39,969 nt of DNA from assembly GCA_944332715.1 (NCBI GenBank), contig CALVKN010000009.1, positions 1-39,969 on the forward strand, in the 5' to 3' direction. Each line of letters opens with the position of its first letter. Positions within the stretch are counted from its first letter, which is position 1. This DNA is from an uncultured Bacilli bacterium (GTDB taxonomy: Bacteria; Bacillota_I; Bacilli_A; RF39; UBA660). The notes under the pieces were generated by a model. It saw only the letters and a list, made by a program, of their open reading frames with translations, was not told the DNA's origin and did no database searches. Position numbers and translations under genes: made by a program. This document shows, in pieces, positions 31,661-39,232 of this stretch.

Positions 31661-32713
31661 CTATCCATATATTCTTCTAAATTCTAAAAATTCATCATAA
31701 TTATCAGTAAAATAAACATTACCAGTAATTACATCTGCAAAAAAGTATACGTAGTTTGTATCTGATGGATTTAAAACTGCATCAATACTTGTAATTGCAG
31801 GGTTGCATATTGGACCAACTGGAAGACCAATAAATGTTGCAACACGAGTATTATAAGGATTTTCATCATTTAAGTCAACTGTTGTAAGAACATCTGTTAA
31901 ATCTTTTCTAACTCCATAATAAGTTGTAACATCCATTCCTAAATTCATTCCCATATCAAGTCTTGTATAAATTACTTGAGCAACACTTGCTCTATCTTCT
32001 ACATTTATTGCTTCTTTTTCAACAATTGATGCCATAGTAAGTATTTCATGTACACTATATCCACTTGCATCAATCTCTTCTCTTACACTACTTAACACTT
32101 CATCAGTGTGATTAAGTATTCTTCTTACCGCTTCATCAAGAGTCGTATCTACATAAAAATCATATGTTTCAGGATACAAATATCCTTCCAAGCCATAATA
32201 TAAATCATCATTTAATACTTCATCAGTTAAAAACCAATAATCATTAATTAAAGATTCTAAAAATTCATCACTATTTACTTCTTCAATAATTTCTTCATAC
32301 TCTAGATTAGTATTTTCTGCTAAAAGTCTCATGTACTCTTCTAACCTAATACCTTCTTTAAAAGTAATTCTTGCACTAGCTCTTTTAGAATCAATTATAT
32401 CTCCACTTGCAAGAGATGCTACAATATCTTGTGTAGACATACCTCTATTAAAAGCATAATTACCAGCCTGAATATTAGTATTACCTGATAAAACTATATA
32501 AATTAAAGTAGCATATTTACTTCTAACTAATCCCGCATCCTTTAGATTATCGACAATTTCTTCTTTGCCCTCACCACTTATAACTACAAAATCAACAACT
32601 TCTTCAGAATCTCCCACAGCTCGCAAACTAAAGAAAAATAAAAAAATAACTAAAGCAATAACTGCCACTAGAGAAATAGCACAAATAAGTATTATCTTTT
32701 TAGTCTTATTCAT
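31661..32713 (-). CDS. mltG: Endolytic murein transglycosylase MltG
   Basis: A 350-aa membrane-anchored YceG-like lytic transglycosylase. One N-terminal membrane helix (residues 5-28) follows a short basic cytoplasmic start; a LysM-like region follows (NLKDAGLVRSKYATLIYI, then YAFNRGMSTQDIVASLASG). The catalytic Glu is in ASIVEKEAI, and YNTRVATFIGLPVGPICNPAITSI-DAVL with YVYFFA are the family's other blocks. It cuts nascent peptidoglycan outside the membrane. The ATG at 32713 overlaps the DUF1292 stop by 8 nt and has GGTGG upstream. Confidence 0.95.
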   Translation of the reverse strand: MNKTKKIILICAISLVAVIALVIFLFFFSLRAVGDSEEVVDFVVISGEGKEEIVDNLKDAGLVRSKYATLIYIVLSGNTNIQAGNYAFNRGMSTQDIVASLASGDIIDSKRASARITFKEGIRLEEYMRLLAENTNLEYEEIIEEVNSDEFLESLINDYWFLTDEVLNDDLYYGLEGYLYPETYDFYVDTTLDEAVRRILNHTDEVLSSVREEIDASGYSVHEILTMASIVEKEAINVEDRASVAQVIYTRLDMGMNLGMDVTTYYGVRKDLTDVLTTVDLNDENPYNTRVATFIGLPVGPICNPAITSIDAVLNPSDTNYVYFFADVITGNVYFTDNYDEFLEFRRIYG

Positions 32714-32978
32714 ACTGTTCACCACCATTCATCTTCTCTTGAATTTGTAGCAAAATACCATCTAAAAATTCTAAAACTTCCTCATCTTCAATCGGTGTAA
32801 TTTTTTGCTTACCATTATTAAACTCATAATTTGCGGCATAAGCAATAGTATCTCCGCAATCATTTTTCTCATGTCTTGTATAAATTATATAATTTGTATC
32901 ATCTGCTGAAACATTAAGTAATATATCGTAATTTTCTTTTCCATCCCCTGATTCAATAACTAAATTATTCTTTTTCAT
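32706..32978 (-). CDS. DUF1292 family protein (YrzB-like)
   Basis: A 90-aa acidic protein matching DUF1292: NYDILLNVSADDTNYIIYTRHE and the EDEEVLEFLDGIL tail. Its function is not known; it is nearly always placed between ruvX and mltG or ireB in Firmicutes, as here. It overlaps ruvX by 4 nt and mltG by 8 nt, so it is translated with them. Confidence 0.88.
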   Translation of the reverse strand: MKKNNLVIESGDGKENYDILLNVSADDTNYIIYTRHEKNDCGDTIAYAANYEFNNGKQKITPIEDEEVLEFLDGILLQIQEKMNGGEQYE

Positions 32979-33388
32979 ATACTCCTCTTTAAATAACTTT
33001 CTAGTATCAATACTGCAGATAACATATCTGTTTTACCTTGTCTATTTATATTTTTAACACCATTATTTTTCATTATATTAATAGCTTCCACTGTTGTCAG
33101 TCTTTCATCTTCTAAAATTACTTTTATTCCTTTGCTTTCTAACATATCCTTAAAATGCAAACTTCTTTGTGCTGCAAATCCCAAAGTATTATCCATATTT
33201 TTAGGAAGACCTAACACAACAGTATCAATTTTTTCTTCTTCAATGATTTTTAAAAGTTCAGTTAAAAGGGTATCATAATCCTCACTACGAAACTTAATAA
33301 GTTTATAAGGACTTACCAGTGTATTTGTTTTATCACTTATAGCAATACCTAAAGAAGTTGTTCCTAAATCAAGACCTAAATAACGCAT
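32975..33388 (-). CDS. ruvX: Pre-16S rRNA nuclease/Holliday-junction resolvase-like YqgF
   Basis: A 137-aa RNase H-fold protein. The acidic site is built from the first-strand GLDLGTTSLGIAISD (Asp7), VVLGLPKNMDNTLG with its following Glu/Asp, and the C-terminal DERLTTVEA plus DMLSAVLILESYL. YqgF proteins mature the 16S rRNA 5' end and have resolvase-like fold. It overlaps ireB by one base (TAATG) and DUF1292 by 4 nt. Confidence 0.94.
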   Translation of the reverse strand: MRYLGLDLGTTSLGIAISDKTNTLVSPYKLIKFRSEDYDTLLTELLKIIEEEKIDTVVLGLPKNMDNTLGFAAQRSLHFKDMLESKGIKVILEDERLTTVEAINIMKNNGVKNINRQGKTDMLSAVLILESYLKRSI

Positions 33389-33636
33389 TATTTCCCCATA
33401 TAAGCATTTATTATTGCCATAAGTATTTCACTTCTATCATACTTACTTATCTTATGCCTAGAATCATTAAATGTTGTTATATATTTTAAATCTCCTGTAG
33501 TAAGATAACCTACTAATTGATTAGTTGGGTTATATCCTTTAAACTCTAAGGCTTCAATCACTTCATTTACCACGATAAGTATCAATTCTTGCCGAAGCTG
33601 TGCCACATTAAATACACTTGTCTTATTAAAATCCAT
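33388..33636 (-). CDS. ireB: IreB-like UPF0297 regulatory protein
   Basis: An 82-aa protein of the UPF0297/IreB family: it shows LRQELILIVVNEVIEALEFKGYNPTNQLVGYLTTGDLKYI-TTFNDSRHKI, including the conserved GYNPxNQxVGYLxxGDxxYI core, and the C-terminal helix. In Enterococcus IreB is a target of the Ser/Thr kinase IreK in cell-envelope stress control; a Thr-rich N-terminus (NKTS) is a possible phosphosite here. First gene of the conserved cluster, behind its own promoter. SD GGAAGTG seven bases upstream. Confidence 0.93.
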   Translation of the reverse strand: MDFNKTSVFNVAQLRQELILIVVNEVIEALEFKGYNPTNQLVGYLTTGDLKYITTFNDSRHKISKYDRSEILMAIINAYMGK

Positions 33637-33663
33637 CCCTGAACACTTCCAATCATTACAATA

Positions 33664-33692
33664 ATTCTAACAAATAATTACTATTTAAGCAA
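33664..33692 (-). promoter_or_regulatory. Promoter of the ireB-greA cluster
   Basis: TTGCTT (33692-33687), a 17-base spacer and TAGAAT (33669-33664), about 28 bases before the ireB start codon. Confidence 0.72.
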
Positions 33693-33704
33693 GGTATTAC
33701 TAAT

Positions 33705-33902
33705 TTAATTTTTCTTAATATCTAATGCATATGGTATCTTATCATTTATATAAAAATCAAACATAACTTCCATATTAAGATAAAGTTCCTCAGTTAAAAA
33801 CTCCAAAGAACTAAACTCAAAATAATATATTTCTTCATCATAACCCTTAATATAGCCCCAATTACCTGATTTATTGATATATTTAACTACTCCTGGCATC
33901 AT
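33705..33902 (-). CDS. Small cold-shock-domain-like protein
   Basis: A 65-aa OB-fold-like protein. The start GVVKYINKSGNWGYIKG resembles the CSD RNP1 strand (G-x-V-K-x-x-N-x-x-x-G-x-G-F-I), followed by EEIYYFEFSSLEF (RNP2-like, FxxH replaced by YYFEFS), and a C-terminal strand pair with the CSD-like ALDIKKN end. It overlaps the large gene before it by 4 nt (ATGA), and AAGGAG seven bases before the first ATG decides the start. The RNA-binding aromatic residues are only partly kept. Confidence 0.65.
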   Translation of the reverse strand: MMPGVVKYINKSGNWGYIKGYDEEIYYFEFSSLEFLTEELYLNMEVMFDFYINDKIPYALDIKKN

Positions 33903-36058
33903 CTACTAACTCCTTCACTAATTTGTTTTTTAACATCCTCTAAAACAGTTAAAAATTGATATTCCGCACCTGATATACATTCATAATATAATTCATCAGT
34001 AAAACTTACCGCCACAAACCAATTATCACTATAATAAATTCTTTTCATACTGTATATATCAAAATCAACTTCACTACCAGTTTCCTCATAAATACTTTTT
34101 ATTGCTTGATAAGCACTACTAAATTCTTGATAAGAATCCACTCTCGATAAACTGGTATTAAATAGTTCTTGGTACCTTCCCATTGCGATACTTTTTATCT
34201 TACTCATTTCTCGTAATAGTTCCATTGCTAAAACATTTTGATGATTCTTAAGTAAAATCATTCTTGTACTAGCAATTTCACTAACTTGTCTTTTAGCTTC
34301 ATCTAAATCTTTAATTATAACCATCTCTCCCAAAGTAAATTCAATTATTTTATGATTATTTTCTAATTCACTTAAAGAATAAGCATAATCATAACTTACC
34401 TCTTCATCTAACTTAATACTTTCCTTATTACATCCATCCTTATAAGCAATAACACCATTTGTACTATTAAAATTTCCATAAATATCTTTATATCTGCCAC
34501 TTGGATCATATACGTGAAATTTTTCTTCATCATCAAGAGTATCTATATATGCTTTAGTATCAATATTGTATTCTTCCGCACATACAACAGCAACAATGCC
34601 CTTGTCTCCTTCTTTTTCATGGCTTTCCCTAATTACTTCATCAGCATATGTCTTAATAAATAAAGTAATTATCTTTTTTTCTTCACTAGTTAACTTTATA
34701 CCTTCGATTGAATGAATAAAAAAGACATTACCATTACGTAAAATTGGTGCAAAAGCAATAGTTTTACCAACTTTATCCCTAATTTCAATGCCCCCACCAT
34801 AAGGAGTTGCAATGGAATACTCAAGCAATCCTGCCCCTACACCAAAACCATCAGCAGAACCATTAGGTACAAAACAATTACCGGTTCTAAATCCTGCACT
34901 AATTATATCTCTATCTTGAGGATGAAAAGTAAATAACTTATTTTTCCCCTCATTAATGCTAACTTCAGGAAATTTCTTGGAAGTTTTACCTTCCATCATT
35001 CTAGATAATTCTACCGCTCTTTTCGGAGCATTTCTAGGATCTACCACATATTTATTAACAGTACCAACATAATCAAATAAATCTGATTCTAGAATAGGCA
35101 AGTCCCTTATTTCAAAACCTGGTATTTTTTCATATCTAATTTTTTTTCTTCCTCTAAAACTATCCTTCCTTTTTATATCCCTATTCATATCAATTATGTT
35201 TGTTAAAATTGCCTTTATTTGACCAATATTAAGTCGCAAGTTTAAAGATTCTAAATTTGACCTTCTAATGTATTCTCGATTTATTAAATCCCAATTACTA
35301 TATATTAAATTTAAATTTTCTAAAAAGAATTTCGTATTTTCATCTTCTTCTCCCTTTAAATATTTCTTTATTGGGCTACCTTTAACATGAAATGATTCTC
35401 CGAGCATCAAATTAATCACTGTATCATTTAATATTGGTTCCTTAGTATTTAAATCATAAATTATTTCTGATAAATCAATACTACCAAAAATACTTTTTAA
35501 CTTACCCTTAGAAACCTCACCATATTTATCTTGTAAAAAATCTCTTCCTTTAAAAAATCCTAATACATTATAAACTTGAAAAGCTAACTTAACCGAATCA
35601 ACATAATCAAATCCTTTTTCCATTAAAATACCCACAAATATTCTTAAATGTTTAGAATTCATATAATTTAATATGTCCATTGATAATCTATTAACAAAAG
35701 AACAAAGTTCCTTAGGAATATCTCCAAAATTAAGGACAAATAAATAATGATTACGACTTTTTATATTTAAAAAGTTATAAGGATTTCTCTCCCCGTTCAA
35801 AGATTTTACAATTAATTCTCTTTTCTCATCAACAGAAATATCCTTACATTGAATTAAAGAATCTATTTTTTTAATTATACTTTGATATTTAGCACCACAT
35901 TCTTTAGGTATATTTACCCTAGAAGCATATATTACTTGCAAATAATCTAGTTCAATTTTAAAATTCTCCGGCAAATTGTTAAATTCTTGCCAAAAAGAAC
36001 TAGAATCGTTTTTTAATTTCATAATCAATTTATCTTTTTCCAAGAAAACCACTTCCAC
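33899..36058 (-). CDS. Unrecognised 719-aa protein
   Basis: No family recognised. Residues 1-330 are mostly helical and basic. A distinct core at about 370-480 contains FHPQDRDIISAGFRTGNCFVPNG, GGGIEIRDKVGKTIAFAPI and FFIHSIEG, where a G-x-x-T-G-N-C-F turn before a glycine-rich beta region suggests an enzyme-like or binding fold with a conserved Cys. Residues 560-719 are helical, with a final aromatic-rich segment. No signal peptide. The GTG at 36058 lacks a clear Shine-Dalgarno; a TTG at 36043 has GGAAGTGG just upstream and is an equally good start. The gene is translationally coupled to the small OB-fold protein. Confidence 0.75.
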   Translation of the reverse strand: MEVVFLEKDKLIMKLKNDSSSFWQEFNNLPENFKIELDYLQVIYASRVNIPKECGAKYQSIIKKIDSLIQCKDISVDEKRELIVKSLNGERNPYNFLNIKSRNHYLFVLNFGDIPKELCSFVNRLSMDILNYMNSKHLRIFVGILMEKGFDYVDSVKLAFQVYNVLGFFKGRDFLQDKYGEVSKGKLKSIFGSIDLSEIIYDLNTKEPILNDTVINLMLGESFHVKGSPIKKYLKGEEDENTKFFLENLNLIYSNWDLINREYIRRSNLESLNLRLNIGQIKAILTNIIDMNRDIKRKDSFRGRKKIRYEKIPGFEIRDLPILESDLFDYVGTVNKYVVDPRNAPKRAVELSRMMEGKTSKKFPEVSINEGKNKLFTFHPQDRDIISAGFRTGNCFVPNGSADGFGVGAGLLEYSIATPYGGGIEIRDKVGKTIAFAPILRNGNVFFIHSIEGIKLTSEEKKIITLFIKTYADEVIRESHEKEGDKGIVAVVCAEEYNIDTKAYIDTLDDEEKFHVYDPSGRYKDIYGNFNSTNGVIAYKDGCNKESIKLDEEVSYDYAYSLSELENNHKIIEFTLGEMVIIKDLDEAKRQVSEIASTRMILLKNHQNVLAMELLREMSKIKSIAMGRYQELFNTSLSRVDSYQEFSSAYQAIKSIYEETGSEVDFDIYSMKRIYYSDNWFVAVSFTDELYYECISGAEYQFLTVLEDVKKQISEGVSR

Positions 36059-36080
36059 AATTTCATTTTATCATAAAAAG

Positions 36081-36276
36081 AAAAAAGATAGAAGATAATC
36101 TTCTATCTGGAGGAGTCGGTACTAACAGCAGTATTTTAAATTTATATTGTTTATATTTAAAAGAAAACTTTAATACTTTAATATTGTAGGAACTATAAGA
36201 CTATAATTTATATTATAGAAAGGTTTGTAAAAGAGTTAATGATCAATAAACAAAAAAACATTTAACCTCGTCCTCC
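36081..36276 (-). ncRNA. ssrS: Candidate 6S-like small RNA
   Basis: A non-coding stretch of about 196 nt. It begins at a GGAGGA (36276-36271) placed seven bases after a TATTAT -10 (36288-36283), and ends with a strong terminator (9-bp stem 36100-36108 with 36086-36094, six T). The 5' GGAGGA pairs with TCCTCC (36114-36109), further in TTGTTTAT (36253-36246) pairs with ATAAACAA (36154-36147), and a 7-bp hairpin CTATAAT/ATTATAG caps the centre, giving a long interrupted rod like 6S RNA. The sequence is too AT-rich to be sure of the central bubble. The terminator itself is firm; the 6S identity is inference. Confidence 0.4.
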
Positions 36277-36312
36277 GTAAACATAATAACACAAAAAATA
36301 GAAAAAAGAAAT

Positions 36313-36338
36313 GGCAAAATAGTGAAAATTCTGTGAAG
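36313..36338. repeat. Left copy of the IS target-site duplication
   Basis: 26 bp identical to 38123-38148, in the same orientation; one further base (T at 36339 and 38149) also matches, so the duplication is 26 or 27 bp. Such long duplications are typical of IS1202-type elements. Confidence 0.9.
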
Positions 36339-36443
36339 TGTGAATAATGAGTAAAAATGTCATGCTTTATTAAACCCAAAAATTAGCGAAAATGTCAGTA
36401 CCAATTTTTATGAAATTAGTCAAAAATGAGCAAAAATGTCATG
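36339..36443. repeat. Left IS end with three subterminal repeats
   Basis: Three copies of a repeat ending AAAATGTCA occur in one orientation, with GTCA at element positions 21, 56 and 100 (36359, 36394, 36438). The copy at 36382-36399 reads ATTAGCGAAAATGTCAGT. The last copy is part of a short palindrome (AATGTCATGTTGACATT). They are likely transposase-binding sites and match those of the right end. Confidence 0.8.
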
Positions 36444-36444
36444 T

Positions 36445-36606
36445 TGACATTTCTTAATTATATTTTATAATATTTATTATTACTTGGGGAGATAAGGCAA
36501 TGCTGGGGAGCAACCTGAGCAATCAAGTAATGCTATACAAAAAAGATATATTTCTTTTTTTGGAAGCCCAGAGCGATAAACCCTGGGGTTTGGGGCAAAG
36601 CCCCAA
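36445..36606. other. Structured non-coding tail of the IS
   Basis: No coding frame. It is richer in G/C than its surroundings and full of inverted repeats: TTGGGGC/GCCCCAA (36590-36606, directly after the transposase stop), CCCAG/CTGGG (about 36568-36586), AAAAAAGA/TCTTTTTT (about 36541-36561), and an 8-bp outer stem ATTACTTG/CAAGTAAT (about 36479-36532) enclosing a TGCT-GGGG-AGCA hairpin. It could be a transcript 3' end or a separate structured RNA. Confidence 0.6.
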
Positions 36607-37971
36607 TTATTTATATTTTTTGAGCATCATATTTTGCCTCCAAGGATGATTCATCGGAGGAACATATTTATGATGTTCTTTTTTTTCTGTTTCGATTTCA
36701 CTTTCTTTTTTCATAACAGAGTCTCGATTTTCTATTTCAGTTAACTGATAGTAATGATTTTCTATTTCACACCAAAATTCTCCATCATAATTAATTATCA
36801 TAATACACTTAGTTCCTTTAGAAAAGCAAGTTACTTCTCCGGTTTCGGGATTGACAGGTATATAATATTTATAATTATTACTTATACATGATGCGTTATC
36901 TATTATTTTATCTTTTTTTTCAGAGATAATTAATTTTAGTTCTTCTTCCGTATATGTGTTTTTCTTCATCAATGATTTGTTTTTATCTATTGCATAAGAA
37001 AATCTTTTGTTCATTTTTGGAATAAAAACATTATTTAAATAATCATTAGCTTTATCAATGTCAGTAATTCCTTCATGCCTTAGTTCAGCAATTAATCTGT
37101 TTTTAAACGTTTCATTTTCTCTTTCAACATGTGCCTTAGCAGTTGGAACACTTGTAGTTACTAATGTAATATTTAATTTTTCACATACTTTACCAAATTG
37201 AGTTAAAAACTTCTTTCTATCTACTTCTTTTACATTATTAGCAATGAATGTGCTACGATTATCCGCTTTTATTTTAGCTGGTATTCCATAATTAATTATG
37301 ATATGAAATAATAAAACATAATAGCCTCTAGTTATTTCTTCAAATTCAAACCATCCAAATAAAACTTTCTTAGTTGCTTTATCAACAGCGAGATGTAAGT
37401 ATGATACGATATCGCCAAACCATATTTTTTCACACGCATCCATTTGAACTTCTTGACCAAAAACATACAAATTGCTTGATCTTCTAGTATGTGCTTTTTC
37501 ATAAGATATTATTCTCGATTGATATAAATCGACCTTTTTACTTGATAGATTATCTTCTTTATTTGATTGTATATCTTTAATAGCTTCTTTATATGCTTTT
37601 AGTGTTTTTTTGTTTGCAATGGGCGATATAATATCATCTCTTGTAAATGTCTTTAACATAGTATCGTATGATATATCATATTTACCAAAAACAAAGTCTT
37701 CATAAAAATGTTTAAAATTAAAATCATAGAATTCTGTAAGATATAATTCTTCTAACTCCTTAATTAATTTGTCATTTTTTTTATTTAAACTATGTTTACC
37801 ATGATTACCATGAATAAATCCTTCTTCGCCTTGTTCTTTAAAAATTTTCTTTAATCTATACACCTGCCTTTCTGTTAGATTTAATAGTTGCATCGATTCT
37901 TTTATTGTAATTTTTTTCGATACTAAGCTTGAAATAATTTCATATTTATTTTTCTCGTATTCTTTTAACAT
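36607..37971 (-). CDS. ISNCY/IS1202-type DDE transposase
   Basis: A 454-aa DDE transposase. The N-terminal region carries one or two HTH domains (IKESMQLLNLTERQVYRLKKIFKEQGEEGF). The RNase H-like core follows, with first Asp in VFGQEVQMDACEKIWFG, second Asp in AKIKADNRSTF and Glu in AHVERENETFKNRLIAEL. The C-terminal 80 residues carry a small beta-domain (YYIPVNPETGEVTCFSKGTKCIMIINYDGEFWC) and a charged tail. No stop or frameshift interrupts the frame, so it is probably active. Start at 37971 with GGAGG buried in a hairpin. Confidence 0.9.
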   Translation of the reverse strand: MLKEYEKNKYEIISSLVSKKITIKESMQLLNLTERQVYRLKKIFKEQGEEGFIHGNHGKHSLNKKNDKLIKELEELYLTEFYDFNFKHFYEDFVFGKYDISYDTMLKTFTRDDIISPIANKKTLKAYKEAIKDIQSNKEDNLSSKKVDLYQSRIISYEKAHTRRSSNLYVFGQEVQMDACEKIWFGDIVSYLHLAVDKATKKVLFGWFEFEEITRGYYVLLFHIIINYGIPAKIKADNRSTFIANNVKEVDRKKFLTQFGKVCEKLNITLVTTSVPTAKAHVERENETFKNRLIAELRHEGITDIDKANDYLNNVFIPKMNKRFSYAIDKNKSLMKKNTYTEEELKLIISEKKDKIIDNASCISNNYKYYIPVNPETGEVTCFSKGTKCIMIINYDGEFWCEIENHYYQLTEIENRDSVMKKESEIETEKKEHHKYVPPMNHPWRQNMMLKKYK

Positions 37972-37976
37972 TAAAA

Positions 37977-38003
37977 TACCTCCTCTTTGAATACGAGGAA
38001 GTA
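37977..38003 (-). promoter_or_regulatory. Hairpin masking the transposase ribosome-binding site
   Basis: TACTTCCTC (38003-37995) pairs with GAGGAGGTA (37985-37977), a 9-bp stem with one G-U pair and a 9-nt loop; the 3' arm holds the GGAGG Shine-Dalgarno. A TATAAT lies just upstream, so transcripts from the element's own promoter or read-through would both carry it. Confidence 0.65.
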
Positions 38004-38017
38004 TTATAACAAACCAC

Positions 38018-38122
38018 TGACATTTTCACTAATTTTTAATATTTTTTTAGTTCTTAATTTCACTGACATTTTCACTAATTTTTGGTTTTAACAAGACATG
38101 ACATTTTTGCAAATTTTTCACA
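38018..38122. repeat. Right IS end with three subterminal repeats
   Basis: Read inward on the minus strand, GTCA occurs at element-end positions 21, 56 and 102 (38102, 38067, 38021), almost the same spacing as the left end. Two copies read ATTAGTGAAAATGTCAGTG exactly. The third overlaps the transposase promoter region, so transposase binding could repress its own gene. Confidence 0.8.
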
Positions 38123-38148
38123 GGCAAAATAGTGAAAATTCTGTGAAG
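38123..38148. repeat. Right copy of the IS target-site duplication
   Basis: Identical to 36313-36338. It begins immediately after the IS end and stops one base before the ATPase stop codon. Confidence 0.9.
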
Positions 38149-39012
38149 TTACATATTTTTTTCAAAATCTGACTTATTATTCTTAAAAAACTCATAATAT
38201 ACTTGCATATTTTCTAACTCTGTCCAACTTTTTGTAACACACGGTGTACTGTCTAAATCATAAATAACCGCATCTTTAATACTAAGTAAAAATGGTGAAT
38301 GAGTTGCAATAATGAATTGAGAACCAAAAAATCTAGCAGAATCCTCAATAAACCTAGCAAGTTTTAATTGCATACTAGCAGACATACTATTTTCTGGTTC
38401 ATCTAAAATAAATAAGCCATTATCGGTTATATAGGAAGAAAAATACATTAAAGCGGATTCCCCATTAGATTGTTCTTGAATATCTTTAGCAATTATTCTA
38501 CTTCGAACAAACTTTGACATTGTCATTTTCCTAGCATCAACAGCATCTACCATTTCTTGATAATCTTTAATGTCTCTAGCAGGTCGGTACTTACTGCTTA
38601 CATATTCCTTAGTTACTTCACTTCTTCTGTTATAAAGTCCATGATTGATTCTTCTTACATTAAGTAAATAATCAAATATATCTTCACTACTTATTGCTTT
38701 AATTTCATAAGGAATATTATTAGTCATTTCATATTTACACAGTCTTAAATATGAATCAAACCTCTCCCCCTTAGCAAATGGATTATTGCGTGATGCGCCA
38801 ATACTCTCAGCAATAATATTTAAAATCGTTGATTTACCACTACCATTACCACCATAAAATATCGTAATCGGAGCAAAATTAATTACCTTTAACTCTTTAT
38901 TTGGAAATATATTATATGGATATATTCCATTTATATATGTTCTATTGTCAAACATCAAAACATTTTCTTCGGTATCTCTATCAGGCAATTCAAAACTTTT
39001 TAAATATAGCAT
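38149..39012 (-). CDS. AAA-family ATPase (AAA15/AAA21, SMC-like)
   Basis: A 287-aa ABC-type ATPase. Walker A is FYGGNGSGKSTIL near residue 56, a signature-like SNGESALMYF lies near 200, Walker B is GLFILDEPENSMS with the catalytic Glu, and the H-loop is IIATHSPFLLSI. These soluble ATPases resemble single-domain relatives of OLD/RecF-type proteins, which often occur in defence or DNA-repair islands, but no partner nuclease is visible here. The stop codon lies immediately next to the IS target duplication, so the IS has not broken the gene. Confidence 0.88.
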   Translation of the reverse strand: MLYLKSFELPDRDTEENVLMFDNRTYINGIYPYNIFPNKELKVINFAPITIFYGGNGSGKSTILNIIAESIGASRNNPFAKGERFDSYLRLCKYEMTNNIPYEIKAISSEDIFDYLLNVRRINHGLYNRRSEVTKEYVSSKYRPARDIKDYQEMVDAVDARKMTMSKFVRSRIIAKDIQEQSNGESALMYFSSYITDNGLFILDEPENSMSASMQLKLARFIEDSARFFGSQFIIATHSPFLLSIKDAVIYDLDSTPCVTKSWTELENMQVYYEFFKNNKSDFEKNM

Positions 39013-39114
39013 ATTACCACCCTAACTATAGGATAACATAATTTTTCTAAAATAGCAAACATTTATTCGTTACAAATATCTACAGATTTACAAATAAGTT
39101 AGATATACAAAGAT

Positions 39115-39146
39115 AAAGGTTAATTTCTAAATAGGGATTAACCTTT
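39115..39146. terminator. Inverted repeat, possible plus-strand terminator
   Basis: A perfect 10-bp stem (39115-39124 with 39137-39146), 12-nt loop and a short T tract on the plus strand. No plus-strand gene precedes it, so its role is unclear; on the minus strand it lies between the tRNA operon and the ATPase gene. Confidence 0.45.
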
Positions 39147-39190
39147 TTACATGAATATATTTATTATTACTAAATATTAAATTACATGTA

Positions 39191-39218
39191 TCATAACCGG
39201 GTGGTCGAAGATTCACCA
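39191..39218 (+). pseudogene. Degenerate tRNA-Ile2 fragment
   Basis: TCATAACCGGGTGGTCGAAG matches the anticodon-loop to variable-arm part of the intact tRNA-Ile2 (one change), then jumps from ATTC to ACCA, losing the rest of the T arm and acceptor stem. It is in the opposite orientation to the intact gene. Confidence 0.7.
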
Positions 39219-39232
39219 AAAACTTGTTTTTA

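Larger units (their letters stand above)
36339..38122. mobile_element. IS1202-like (ISNCY) insertion sequence, apparently intact
   Basis: A 1784-bp element bounded by identical 26-27 bp direct repeats. Both ends start TGTGAA when read inward, and long imperfect inverted repeats follow. It carries one DDE transposase on the minus strand and a structured non-coding region of about 160 bp between the transposase stop and the left end. It was inserted just after the stop codon of the ATPase gene (38149) and about 24 bases upstream of the -10 of the candidate small RNA. Element ends are firm; assignment to IS1202/ISNCY rests on transposase type and duplication length. Confidence 0.9.

Noticed and set aside
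36081-36276. Small RNA as tmRNA or RNase P RNA
   Set aside because: No alanine-tRNA-like ends or tag reading frame, and no conserved RNase P core such as GAGGAAAGTCC.
36339-38122. IS110/IS605-type RNA-guided element
   Set aside because: The protein has DDE residues and the element makes a long target duplication; IS110 and IS605 have different enzymes and do not produce one.
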